Part shown: positions 7,918 to 15,401 of the stretch, one piece after another | Position numbering within the stretch: position 1 is the stretch's first letter | Layout of the letters: each line of letters starts with the position of its first letter | From: CAZAGD01 sp049699975 | Lineage (GTDB): Bacteria > Desulfobacterota > SM23-61 | Length of the DNA: 20,923 nt | Assembly: GCA_049699975.1 (NCBI GenBank) | Contig: JBNAWB010000041.1 | Coordinates: 1-20,923, forward strand | Direction: 5' to 3' | Made by a program: the position numbers and the translations under genes | The notes under the pieces: generated by a model | Database searches by the model: none | What the model was told of the DNA's origin: nothing | The model's input: only the letters and a program-made list of their open reading frames with translations

Positions 7918-7948
7918 TTGACAAAAATTAAGCCAAATAAGTTATATT
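7918..7948 (+). promoter_or_regulatory. Sigma70-type promoter for the gctAB unit
   Basis: A perfect TTGACA (7918-7923) is followed after 19 bases by TATATT (7943-7948), five of six matches to the -10 box, in an AT-rich 136-base gap before the CoA-transferase genes. The spacer is longer than the optimal 17. It is the second TTGACA promoter in the window, each placed just ahead of a gene block. Confidence 0.5.
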
Positions 7949-7971
7949 TTAATAAGAAAAAAAACTTAGTT

Positions 7972-7979
7972 AGGTGGTG
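7972..7979 (+). promoter_or_regulatory. Ribosome binding site that favours a TTG start
   Basis: AGGTGGTG is a one-mismatch form of AGGAGGTG. Counting from AGGTGG, 5 bases separate it from TTG at 7983, whereas the ATG at 7992 is 14 bases away, so TTG is the better start. The GTG at 7974 lies inside this site and is unlikely. Confidence 0.55.
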
Positions 7980-7982
7980 ATT

Positions 7983-8915
7983 TTGCGGCAGATGAATTCT
8001 TTAAAGACCAATAAAATAATGACTGCTGCCGAAGCTGTGCGGCGTTTTGTATTTGATGGGGCGATCATAGGCCTGGGCGGTCAAACAATCGGGCGATGCG
8101 CCATGGCCTTTATCCATGAAATTATCCGCCAAAGGAAAAAAGATCTTACTTTAGTAGGTTGCAATCTGTCCATTAATATGGACCTTTTAGTAGGTGCTGG
8201 CTTGGTAAAAAGAACGGAGTGCGGCACTGGTAATCTGGAACGCTTTGGCACCACATTTTCTTGGCGGCGCGCTGTGGAAGCTGGAGTGGTGGAGAATGAA
8301 GACTACAGCCATCTGGGCATGGTCACCCGCTTCCTTGGTGGAGAAATGGGGCTGCCTTTTATGCCCATCCGCTCCTTAATAGGTACCGATATATTAGCTA
8401 AAAAATCTGCAGGTACAACTAAAAAGTATGAAATCATAGCTAATCCGTGGGATCCAGAAGATCGCGTCGCCCTCCTCCCTTCTCTTAACCCAGATGTGGC
8501 CATTGTCCATGTGCAAAAGGCGGACGAAGAGGGAAACTTAATTATCGAAGGTTTTTTAACTCATGAACCAGAGATGATCCGCGCTTCTAAGGCCGTGATT
8601 GCTTCCTGTGAAGAAATTATTCCAGCCGAAGAGATCCGCCGTTATCCGGAACGAACGACTATTCCTTATGTTTATGTCCATGCTCTTGTTCTCCAACCCT
8701 GGGGGGCTCATCCTACTTCCGTTTATCGCTATTATATGCATGACGTTGAGCATCTCCGCGAATATCAACGCTGTGCCCGCGAAGGAGGAGCTGCCTATGC
8801 GGAATATATGGATAAATATATTTATTCTTGCGCTGATTTTGATGAGTATTTGGAGAAGGTCGGCGGCTTCAAAAAATACCAAAAGTTAAGGCAAGAAATG
8901 ATGAAAATGGTTTAG
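7983..8915 (+). CDS. gctA: Glutaconate CoA-transferase-type subunit A
   Basis: A protein of about 310 residues, the alpha subunit of a family I CoA-transferase of the glutaconate (GctA) type. It would move CoA from acetyl-CoA or another acyl-CoA to a carboxylate, in complex with the product of the next gene. The N terminus KIMTAAEAV...DGAIIGLGG corresponds to the start of GctA, and the VGCNLS, MPIRSLIGTD and NPDVAIVHVQKADEEGN segments are family signatures. The catalytic Glu belongs to the B subunit. Start chosen at TTG 7983 from the spacing of AGGTGGTG; ATG 7992 is the alternative. It heads a unit with gctB and a D-2-hydroxyacid dehydrogenase. In glutamate fermenters the same pairing activates (R)-2-hydroxyglutarate, but hydroxyglutaryl-CoA dehydratase genes are not present here, so the acid may differ. 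Confidence 0.85.
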   Translation: MRQMNSLKTNKIMTAAEAVRRFVFDGAIIGLGGQTIGRCAMAFIHEIIRQRKKDLTLVGCNLSINMDLLVGAGLVKRTECGTGNLERFGTTFSWRRAVEAGVVENEDYSHLGMVTRFLGGEMGLPFMPIRSLIGTDILAKKSAGTTKKYEIIANPWDPEDRVALLPSLNPDVAIVHVQKADEEGNLIIEGFLTHEPEMIRASKAVIASCEEIIPAEEIRRYPERTTIPYVYVHALVLQPWGAHPTSVYRYYMHDVEHLREYQRCAREGGAAYAEYMDKYIYSCADFDEYLEKVGGFKKYQKLRQEMMKMV

Positions 8916-8931
8916 CTGAGGAGGTTGGGCC

Positions 8932-9711
8932 ATGACTGTAAGCTATAAACCTGATGAAATAATGATCATCGAATCTGCTCGCCATATTAATGATGGCGAA
9001 ATTGTCTTCGCCGGTACAGGACTGCCTTTAGTAGCTGCTATGTATGCCCAAAAGACTCATGCCCCGCATATGTGCTTTGTGATAGAAACGGGACCAATTG
9101 CTCCCCAAGTTCTTCCTGTGCCCACTTCCGTTTCTGACCCCAAGGGCATGCATCGGGCGGCGAAATTAGGCACTTTGCGCGAAGTCCTGGGCTGTCTTTT
9201 GCAAAGGGGCTTGGTGGACGTTGGTTTCTTGGGGGGGGCTCAAATTGACCAATTTGCCAACATAAACAGCACAGTTATCGGCGATTATCAGCACCCCAAG
9301 ATTAGATTTCCAGGAAGCGGGGGCGCTAATGATATTGCCTCCCATGCTAAAAGAATCTTGATCATCTGCCGCCATGAGAAGCGTCGGTTTCCTGAAAAAT
9401 GCGCTTATATAACCAGCCCTGGTTACTTATCTGGACCGGAGGGACGAAAAGAAGCCGGCTTAAAAAATGCATACCCAGATATAACAGTGGTTACGGATTT
9501 GGCTGTCATGGCGGTTGATAAAAAAACTGGCCAGCTCCAAGTTACAAAATTAATGCCCGGGGTGACTTTAGAACGGGTGCAAGAGAACACGGGCTTCCCT
9601 ATAAACGCGATACCTAATCCATCCACCGTAGTCTTACCCACTGCGGAAGATTTACGAATCCTCCGCGAAGAAGTTGACCCCGACGGAGAATATTTGGGAA
9701 AGGAAGACTAA
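8932..9711 (+). CDS. gctB: Glutaconate CoA-transferase-type subunit B
   Basis: A 259-residue beta subunit partner of GctA; the two form the active CoA-transferase. The probable catalytic glutamate is E52 in the VIETG motif, close in position to Glu54 of Acidaminococcus GctB, which forms the covalent glutamyl-CoA intermediate. Other family features are GEIVFAGTGLPL near residues 22-33, a glycine-rich LGGAQID stretch, and GSGGANDIAS, which lines the CoA site. It starts 16 bases after gctA with a strong GAGGAGG site. Length is close to the reference (266). Substrate specificity within this family (glutaconate, 2-hydroxyglutarate, 3-oxoadipate and others) cannot be read from the sequence. Confidence 0.87.
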   Translation: MTVSYKPDEIMIIESARHINDGEIVFAGTGLPLVAAMYAQKTHAPHMCFVIETGPIAPQVLPVPTSVSDPKGMHRAAKLGTLREVLGCLLQRGLVDVGFLGGAQIDQFANINSTVIGDYQHPKIRFPGSGGANDIASHAKRILIICRHEKRRFPEKCAYITSPGYLSGPEGRKEAGLKNAYPDITVVTDLAVMAVDKKTGQLQVTKLMPGVTLERVQENTGFPINAIPNPSTVVLPTAEDLRILREEVDPDGEYLGKED

Positions 9712-9714
9712 ATA

Positions 9715-10689
9715 ATGGCCGAAAAAAAGAAGATTATTATTGCCGAAGATATAGTGGGCGAGGGCATTGAAAAGTTAAAAGGCAAATACCTTGTGTATCC
9801 TGATCCTGACTTATGGAAAAAAATTCCTGAACTTAAAAAAATTTTGACCGATGCCGAAGGTTTCATCGTTCGCAACATGACCAAAGTAAATGCTGAACTC
9901 CTCCAGGAAGCTAAAATCTTAAAAGTTATCGGCCGGGCGGGAGCTGGTTATGACAATATTGATGTCTCCGCAGCTTCGCAGCAAGGAATTGTGGTCTGCT
10001 ACAGTCCTGAAGAAAACGCCGTCTCGGTAGCCGAACATGTTTTCGGTCTTATTCTTGCCTTAGCCCGCAAGATACCGGCGGCAGATCGCTCCGTAAAAAA
10101 TGGCGGTTGGGAAAGGAAAAAATATCACGGATATGAATTAATGGGTAAAACCTTAGGAATCTTGGGATTAGGTAAAATAGGTTTTCGGGTGGCCCTGAGG
10201 GCCAAGGCTTTTGGTTTGCGCCTTCTGGCCCACGATGCTTATCTATCTAACACCAGCCTGCAAGTCACTGAATCGGGGGCGATACTCGTCTCTTTGGACG
10301 AGCTTTTGACCCAAGCGGACTTTTTAACTATTCATCTTCCCCTTACCAAAGAAACTAAAGGTCTCCTGAACCGTCAAGCATTCCAAAAGATGAAACCGAC
10401 TGCTTTTCTGATCAACACTTCTCGGGGTGAAGTGGTGGTGGAAGATGATTTATACGAAGCCTTAAGAGAGAAGAAAATTGCCGGCGCTGCCCTTGATGTG
10501 CGCCAAGAAGAACCTCCGGTTAAAGACAGCCCTCTGCATACTTTAGAGAATGTGATTTTAACTCCCCATACCGCAGGTTTAACCTACGAAGCTCAAGAAA
10601 AAGTAGTGGCGGCGGTAGCTGAAGACATTGATCGGGTGCTCAGTGGCCAACCAGCTTTGCGCTTTGTAAATTTTCCCTTACCCAAATAA
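9715..10689 (+). CDS. D-2-hydroxyacid dehydrogenase (SerA-like)
   Basis: A 324-residue NAD(P)-dependent dehydrogenase of the D-isomer-specific 2-hydroxyacid family, interconverting a 2-oxoacid and a 2-hydroxyacid. The nucleotide loop GLGKIG (151-156) and the catalytic triad R237 (TSRGE), E266 (QEEP) and H285 (TPHTAG) are intact. It lacks the C-terminal ACT domain of long phosphoglycerate dehydrogenases. It begins 3 bases after gctB, so it is translated with the CoA-transferase. Two readings fit. One is a 2-oxoglutarate/(R)-2-hydroxyglutarate dehydrogenase feeding GctAB. The other is a sulfolactate dehydrogenase of the SlcC kind, which belongs to this family, linked to the ComA-like and UxaA-like genes. 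Phosphoglycerate dehydrogenase is the generic alternative. Family assignment is firm, substrate is not. Confidence 0.85.
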   Translation: MAEKKKIIIAEDIVGEGIEKLKGKYLVYPDPDLWKKIPELKKILTDAEGFIVRNMTKVNAELLQEAKILKVIGRAGAGYDNIDVSAASQQGIVVCYSPEENAVSVAEHVFGLILALARKIPAADRSVKNGGWERKKYHGYELMGKTLGILGLGKIGFRVALRAKAFGLRLLAHDAYLSNTSLQVTESGAILVSLDELLTQADFLTIHLPLTKETKGLLNRQAFQKMKPTAFLINTSRGEVVVEDDLYEALREKKIAGAALDVRQEEPPVKDSPLHTLENVILTPHTAGLTYEAQEKVVAAVAEDIDRVLSGQPALRFVNFPLPK

Positions 10690-10706
10690 AATTAAAAGAA
10701 AAAACA

Positions 10707-10746
10707 CTCTCTTACCTCTCGGGGAGAGAGCAAGGGGAGGGGAGAC
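10707..10746. repeat. GC-rich palindromic intergenic repeat
   Basis: CTCTC (10716-10720) pairs with GAGAG (10724-10728), and a further CTCTCT at 10707-10712 and GGGGAGGGGAG tail extend the family resemblance. It is the same type as the element at 15338-15380. It lies in the 100-base gap between the dehydrogenase and pyruvate phosphate dikinase. No T-run follows, so a terminator role is not supported, and I see no clear promoter in this gap. Confidence 0.5.
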
Positions 10747-10789
10747 AAGCAGTAAAAGATAAAAAGAAAGGAAAAAGAAAGGAAGGATA

Positions 10790-13528
10790 ATGGCTAAAAA
10801 ATATGTTTATTTTTTCGGCGCAGGGAAAGCCGAAGGAAATAGCCAGATGCGCAATCTCCTGGGCGGCAAAGGTTGCGATCTGGCCGAAATGACTAATTTA
10901 AAAATACCTGTTCCTCCTGGTTTTACCATCACCACCGAGGTTTGTACAGCTTACTACCAAAACAAAAAGAAATATCCTCCAGGCCTTAAAGAACAAGTGG
11001 AGAAAGGATTGCGCAAAATAGAAAAAGTAATGGGGGCTAAATTTGGCGATCCCCAGAATCCCCTGCTTCTTTCCGTAAGGTCCGGGGCCAGAGTTTCCAT
11101 GCCCGGCATGATGGACACGATTCTCAATTTAGGCCTTAATGACCAAACTGTCCAAGGCTTGATCGCCAACTCCAGAGATGAACGCTTTGCTTATGACTCT
11201 TACCGCCGTTTTATCCAGATGTACAGCGACGTCGTTCTGGGCGTAAGCCGGGAGAAAATGGAGGAGCGAATTAGCGAAAAAAAGAAACAAAAAGGGGTCA
11301 CCTTAGACATAGAACTTTCGGCTGAAGACTGGAAAGAATTAGTGGCCGAGTTTAAGGAAATAGTTAAGCAAGAAACAGGAAAAAGTTTTCCAGATGATCC
11401 GCAAAAACAACTCTGGGGAGCCATTAGTGCCGTCTTCGAATCATGGAATAATCCGCGGGCTATCACTTATCGGCAATTAAATAAAATTCCCGATGATTGG
11501 GGCACGGCCGTAAATGTGCAAGCGATGGTCTTTGGCAATATGGGCGGAGAAAGCGCTACAGGTGTAGCTTTTACTCGTGATCCAGCCACAGGCGAAAAAG
11601 TTTTCTTTGGCGAATTTTTGCCCAATGCCCAGGGTGAGGACGTAGTGGCGGGGATTCGCACGCCCCAACCGCTTAATTTGGCCAGAAAGACAGATCCGGC
11701 GTTGGTCTCTATGGAAGAGTTATTGCCCAAAGCTTATAAAGAACTGGTGCAGATTAAGGAAAAATTAGAAAAGCACTTCAAAGATATGCAAGACATCGAG
11801 TTTACTGTCCAGCAGGGTAAGCTCTGGATGCTGCAGACGCGCACGGGTAAACGCACCGCTTTTGCTGCTTTACGCATCGCGGTAGATATGGTGGAAGAAA
11901 AATTAATCGACAAGAAAACTGCCGTGCAACGCATAGATCCAGATTCTTTAAATCAGCTTTTAGCGCCTATCTTCGATCCCCAAGCCAAAGCAGAAGCTAT
12001 CAAAGTTGGCCGACGCTTAGCGCGCGGGTTAAATGCCGGGCCAGGAGCAGCTTGTGGCCGAGCTGTTTTCAGTCCGGAAAAAGCCATGGAATTGAAGAAA
12101 CAAGGAGAAAAAAGCATTTTGGTGCGTGTCGAAACTTCTCCAGAAGATATTCACGGCATGAATGCGGCGGAAGGAATTTTAACTTCCCGGGGCGGCATGA
12201 CTTCGCATGCTGCTTTAGTAGCCCGAGGCATGGGCAAACCGTGCATTGTTGGTTGTGGAGCCCTCAATATTGATTATCCTACTGCTTCCATGGAAGTTAA
12301 TGGTCGCGTCATCAAAGAAGGGGATTTCATTTCTATTGATGGCACAACAGGGGAAGTTCTGGAAGGCCAAATTCCTACCAGCTCTTCGGAAATAGTGCAA
12401 GTGCTCATTGAAAAAAAGATTGCTCCCCAAGACTCCCTTCTTTACCAACAGTTTGCCAAATTAATGTCCTGGGCGGATGAAATAGCAGATCTGGGAGTGC
12501 GGACCAATGCTGATACCCCCCGGGATGCGACCGCTGCTCGGCAGTTTGGCGCTACGGGAATCGGCCTTTGCCGTACGGAGCATATGTTTTTTGAAAAAGA
12601 ACGGATCGCCGCCGTGCGCGAAATGATCTTGGCCGATACAGCCGAAGAAAGGCGCCGCGCTTTGGCTAAAATTTTGCCCATGCAAAAGAATGACTTCGTG
12701 GCCATCTTCGAAGCCATGAACGGCTTCCCAGTCATTATTCGCACCTTGGATCCACCCCTGCACGAATTCCTGCCCCATACCGATCAGGAAATTGCCGAGC
12801 TAGCTCAGGAGATGGGCGTGGATTTTAAAAAGCTCAAGGAAAGAGCGGAGAGCTTGAAAGAAGCGAATCCCATGCTTGGACACCGGGGCTGTCGCCTGGG
12901 CATCAGTCATCCCGAAATAACGGAGATGCAAGCGCGCGCTATTTTCGAAGCGGCCTGCGAGGTGGCCCAAAGAGGGGTGAAAGTGATCCCCGAAGTTATG
13001 ATTCCTTTGGTAGGGCATGTAAATGAATTGCGAGCTCAAAGGGAGATCGTGGATCGGGTAGCGAAGGAAGTAATAGCTCAAACAAAAACCAAAATAAAAT
13101 ATATGGTGGGGACGATGATTGAGTTACCCCGGGCAGCTATTACGGCAGATCAAATAGCCACGGTAGCTGATTTCTTCTCTTACGGTACTAACGATCTTAC
13201 GCAAACAGTCTTCGGTCTTTCTCGAGATGATGCCGGCAAATTCCTTCCCTTCTATCGGGAAACAGGCATCCTGGATTTTGATCCCTTCGTCTCTATTGAC
13301 CGGGAAGGCGTGGGTGAAGCCATGCGTATCGGCGTGGAGAAAGGGCGCAAGGCTAATCCCAAATTGGAGGTGGGTATTTGTGGAGAACACGGTGGGGATC
13401 CCTCCTCCATAGAATTCTGCCAGATAATTGGCTTGGATTATGTATCTTGTTCACCTTACCGCGTCCCCATTGCTCGTCTGGCTGCAGCCCAAGCTGCTCT
13501 GAAATATCCCCGGCGTAAAAAGAAATAA
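10790..13528 (+). CDS. ppdK: Pyruvate, phosphate dikinase
   Basis: A 912-residue cytoplasmic enzyme interconverting pyruvate + ATP + Pi and PEP + AMP + PPi. The domain order is complete: an N-terminal ATP-grasp half (LLGGKGCDLAEMT near residues 23-35), the swivelling phosphohistidine domain with H473 in GGMTSHAALVARGMG, and the C-terminal PEP/pyruvate barrel with FSYGTNDLTQ and C864 in GICGEHGGDP, equivalent to the acid-base cysteine of the Clostridium enzyme. Length fits bacterial PPDK (about 870-910). A GGAAGG purine tract precedes the ATG. The next gene begins within 13 bases, so PPDK heads a tight trio with an HPr-kinase-like protein and a ComA-like synthase that uses PEP. Making PEP for that enzyme is an attractive role; in anaerobes it can also run towards ATP. 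Confidence 0.96.
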   Translation: MAKKYVYFFGAGKAEGNSQMRNLLGGKGCDLAEMTNLKIPVPPGFTITTEVCTAYYQNKKKYPPGLKEQVEKGLRKIEKVMGAKFGDPQNPLLLSVRSGARVSMPGMMDTILNLGLNDQTVQGLIANSRDERFAYDSYRRFIQMYSDVVLGVSREKMEERISEKKKQKGVTLDIELSAEDWKELVAEFKEIVKQETGKSFPDDPQKQLWGAISAVFESWNNPRAITYRQLNKIPDDWGTAVNVQAMVFGNMGGESATGVAFTRDPATGEKVFFGEFLPNAQGEDVVAGIRTPQPLNLARKTDPALVSMEELLPKAYKELVQIKEKLEKHFKDMQDIEFTVQQGKLWMLQTRTGKRTAFAALRIAVDMVEEKLIDKKTAVQRIDPDSLNQLLAPIFDPQAKAEAIKVGRRLARGLNAGPGAACGRAVFSPEKAMELKKQGEKSILVRVETSPEDIHGMNAAEGILTSRGGMTSHAALVARGMGKPCIVGCGALNIDYPTASMEVNGRVIKEGDFISIDGTTGEVLEGQIPTSSSEIVQVLIEKKIAPQDSLLYQQFAKLMSWADEIADLGVRTNADTPRDATAARQFGATGIGLCRTEHMFFEKERIAAVREMILADTAEERRRALAKILPMQKNDFVAIFEAMNGFPVIIRTLDPPLHEFLPHTDQEIAELAQEMGVDFKKLKERAESLKEANPMLGHRGCRLGISHPEITEMQARAIFEAACEVAQRGVKVIPEVMIPLVGHVNELRAQREIVDRVAKEVIAQTKTKIKYMVGTMIELPRAAITADQIATVADFFSYGTNDLTQTVFGLSRDDAGKFLPFYRETGILDFDPFVSIDREGVGEAMRIGVEKGRKANPKLEVGICGEHGGDPSSIEFCQIIGLDYVSCSPYRVPIARLAAAQAALKYPRRKKK

Positions 13529-13530
13529 AA

Positions 13531-13538
13531 AAGAGGTG
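13531..13538 (+). promoter_or_regulatory. Ribosome binding site for the HPr-kinase-like gene
   Basis: AAGAGGTG lies directly before the ATG at 13542. The GTG at 13536 is part of this site, so the start is placed at the ATG. Confidence 0.6.
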
Positions 13539-13541
13539 CTT

Positions 13542-14519
13542 ATGTATAAAAGAGCGGTAAAAATTCTGGAGGCCAGAATTGGCCTAATCTCCAACAATGA
13601 AAGGCTAATCACTGAACCAAGGTATTTTGAAGGGCAAGTAATGGAATCTCTCCTCACGGATATCCATTCCATTCAATCCATACCTTATACAGATGATTTA
13701 GATGCTTATTTTGTGGTCATAGATGATCCCCAGCTCGAACCCCAAGTAAAGATTACCGAAAAGGTCTGCTATTGCACTGGGGACTTCACGCGCTATGAAA
13801 AAGAATGTTCTGACAATCGCTACTCCCTCTTTGGTAACTTGGGCCTCTTCTTCAAATATCTCCTCGTTACGCTGGAAAGGTATCACGATATTTACAGCTT
13901 CCACGCCAGCTCTATGTTCAGTCCCCGCCGTAACACTCTTCTTCTCGTGGTAGGTGGGGCGGGAGCGGGAAAGACAGTTTTCCTCCTCAAAGGATTAGAA
14001 GATGACTGGCGAATCTTTAGTACAGAGATGACCCATTTTCGCTTCACGGATAAAGGCTACGAATTTTACATGGGATCTCTTTATGATAATATCCGCTTGG
14101 GCAATTTGATCTATGATTTTCCACAAGCTAAAGAGAAATTGAAGGTGGAAATACCTTCTGGAGTGACGGATATTTGGGGGCACAAAATTGCTATTGATAT
14201 GGGCCATATAGCCGCTGAACCTCGCTATCTTAACCCGCAAGTGACTATTATCGATGCGCGGATCGAATCCGGGAGAGAAACCCCCATTGTCAAGACGATT
14301 ACCCGCCAAGAAAAAATTGTCAAGATCCTCTTTGACAACGCCACTGAAAAACTTGGACCTACTCTCATTTTTTATGATAAAATCCCCGTCGAGAGCTTCG
14401 ATACCCCGGAATTAATGCGCAAACGTTTACAAGTGATGTATCGCTTCGTAAAAGAAGTAAAAATAAACACGGTCAAGTCAGTCTTGGCTGGAGCAAAAAA
14501 TTGCATGGAGGGAATATAA
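13542..14519 (+). CDS. HPr-kinase-like P-loop protein of unknown function
   Basis: A 325-residue protein without an exact match that I know. The visible core is an HprK/PEP-carboxykinase-like nucleotide site: H121-A-S, then a hydrophobic strand, then the P-loop GGAGAGKT (138-145), followed by a short IFSTEM strand where related proteins have an acidic 'Dd' pair. The first 110 residues look like a separate alpha/beta domain rich in acidic residues and lack the N-terminal domain signature of true HprK. No HPr or PTS gene is nearby. It sits between pyruvate phosphate dikinase (13-base gap) and the ComA-like gene (1-base gap), so the three products are almost certainly co-made. It may phosphorylate a small metabolite or regulate one of its neighbours; both are guesses. 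Fold confidence is moderate, function unknown. Confidence 0.6.
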   Translation: MYKRAVKILEARIGLISNNERLITEPRYFEGQVMESLLTDIHSIQSIPYTDDLDAYFVVIDDPQLEPQVKITEKVCYCTGDFTRYEKECSDNRYSLFGNLGLFFKYLLVTLERYHDIYSFHASSMFSPRRNTLLLVVGGAGAGKTVFLLKGLEDDWRIFSTEMTHFRFTDKGYEFYMGSLYDNIRLGNLIYDFPQAKEKLKVEIPSGVTDIWGHKIAIDMGHIAAEPRYLNPQVTIIDARIESGRETPIVKTITRQEKIVKILFDNATEKLGPTLIFYDKIPVESFDTPELMRKRLQVMYRFVKEVKINTVKSVLAGAKNCMEGI

Positions 14520-14520
14520 A

Positions 14521-15333
14521 ATGAGCGTAAAAGCATTTGATGGCGTATTTGAAATGCCTCTTCCCGGACGGACGGTTAAGCCCCGGCAGGAAGGGGTAAC
14601 CATGATTATCGATAAAGGCTTAGGATTATCAGCCACTCAAGACCTATTAGAGTCGGCCGCCGATGCTATAGACTTTATCAAATTGACTTTTGGAACCAGC
14701 GCCTTTTTGGACATTGATTATCTCATGGAAAAAGTGGAGATGGTTAAAGACTATGATATCTGGATTTGTCCCGGGGGAACTTTCCTGGAAGTCTCGGTCT
14801 GGCAAGGCACCTATCCCAAATACCTCAAGCGCTGCAAAGAAATCGGCTTCAATGCCATTGAAGTCTCAGACGGCACAATAGAAATCGATATGCAGACCCG
14901 AGCCGATTGTATCAAACGAGCCGTAGATATGGGATTTATGGTAGTTTCCGAGGTAGGCAAAAAAGACCCTGATGATAAAGTGGCCACCGAAAAATTGCAT
15001 GAGGAAATTGCTGCTGATCTGCGTAATGGAGCTTTTAAAGTGATCGTGGAGGCCCGGGAAGCGGGTAAAGGAGTTGGGATCTATGATAAAGATGGCAAAC
15101 CCAAAGATGACGAAGTGGAAGCAATCATCAAGGGAGTGGATGATATTACTAAATTAGAGTGGGAGGCTCCCATAAAAAACCAACAGCAGTTTTTAATCCT
15201 GCGCTTTGGGCCTAATGTAAATTTAGGCAATATTCCTCCCGAAGATATCTTGGCTCTGGAAGCTTTGCGGAATGGTCTGCGCGGGGATACTTTGAAGCGA
15301 GCTTGGTTGGCCAATAAAAACTATAAAAAATGA
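14521..15333 (+). CDS. comA: Phosphosulfolactate synthase (ComA) family protein
   Basis: A 270-residue ComA-family barrel. Known members add sulfite to PEP to form (R)-phosphosulfolactate, the first step of one coenzyme M route and also present in bacteria. The family blocks are preserved in order: KPRQEGVTMIIDKGLG (20-35), KLTFGTSA (54-61), CPGGTFLE (83-90), EVSDG (114-118), EVGKK (144-148), EAREAGKGVGIYDKDGK, EAPIKNQQQF, FGPNVNL and LRNGLRGDT. Compared with the archaeal protein as I remember it, three sites differ: KFGWGTS is KLTFGTS, YPGGTLFE is CPGGTFLE, and EGRESG is EAREAG. A GGAGGG site 8 bases before the ATG lies inside the upstream gene. PPDK two genes upstream could supply PEP. No ComB phosphatase or sulfopyruvate decarboxylase (ComDE) is in the window, so full coenzyme M synthesis is not shown. 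A changed substrate is possible. Confidence 0.85.
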   Translation: MSVKAFDGVFEMPLPGRTVKPRQEGVTMIIDKGLGLSATQDLLESAADAIDFIKLTFGTSAFLDIDYLMEKVEMVKDYDIWICPGGTFLEVSVWQGTYPKYLKRCKEIGFNAIEVSDGTIEIDMQTRADCIKRAVDMGFMVVSEVGKKDPDDKVATEKLHEEIAADLRNGAFKVIVEAREAGKGVGIYDKDGKPKDDEVEAIIKGVDDITKLEWEAPIKNQQQFLILRFGPNVNLGNIPPEDILALEALRNGLRGDTLKRAWLANKNYKK

Positions 15334-15337
15334 ATTT

Positions 15338-15380
15338 CCCCTCACCTTTCTCCTCTCCCCATTGGGGAGAGGGTGAAGGG
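15338..15380. repeat. GC-rich palindromic intergenic repeat (best-preserved copy)
   Basis: CCTCTCCCC (15352-15360) and GGGGAGAGG (15364-15372) form a perfect 9-bp stem with the loop ATT. The flanks CCCCTCACC and GGTGAAGGG extend the symmetry imperfectly. It occupies most of the 68-base gap between the ComA-like and MaoC-like genes. No run of T follows, so it looks like a dispersed repeat rather than an intrinsic terminator, though a hairpin here could still tune mRNA stability. Confidence 0.7.
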
Positions 15381-15401
15381 TAAATTGAAAGGAAGATCTC
15401 C

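Noticed and set aside
14521..15333. Complete coenzyme M biosynthesis pathway
   Set aside because: Only the ComA-type step is present; no ComB, ComDE or Xanthobacter-type XcbC/D/E partners are encoded in the window.
15338..15380. Hairpin considered as an intrinsic terminator after the ComA-like gene
   Set aside because: The stem is strong but no T-run follows, and similar elements occur in other gaps, so a repeat is the better call.
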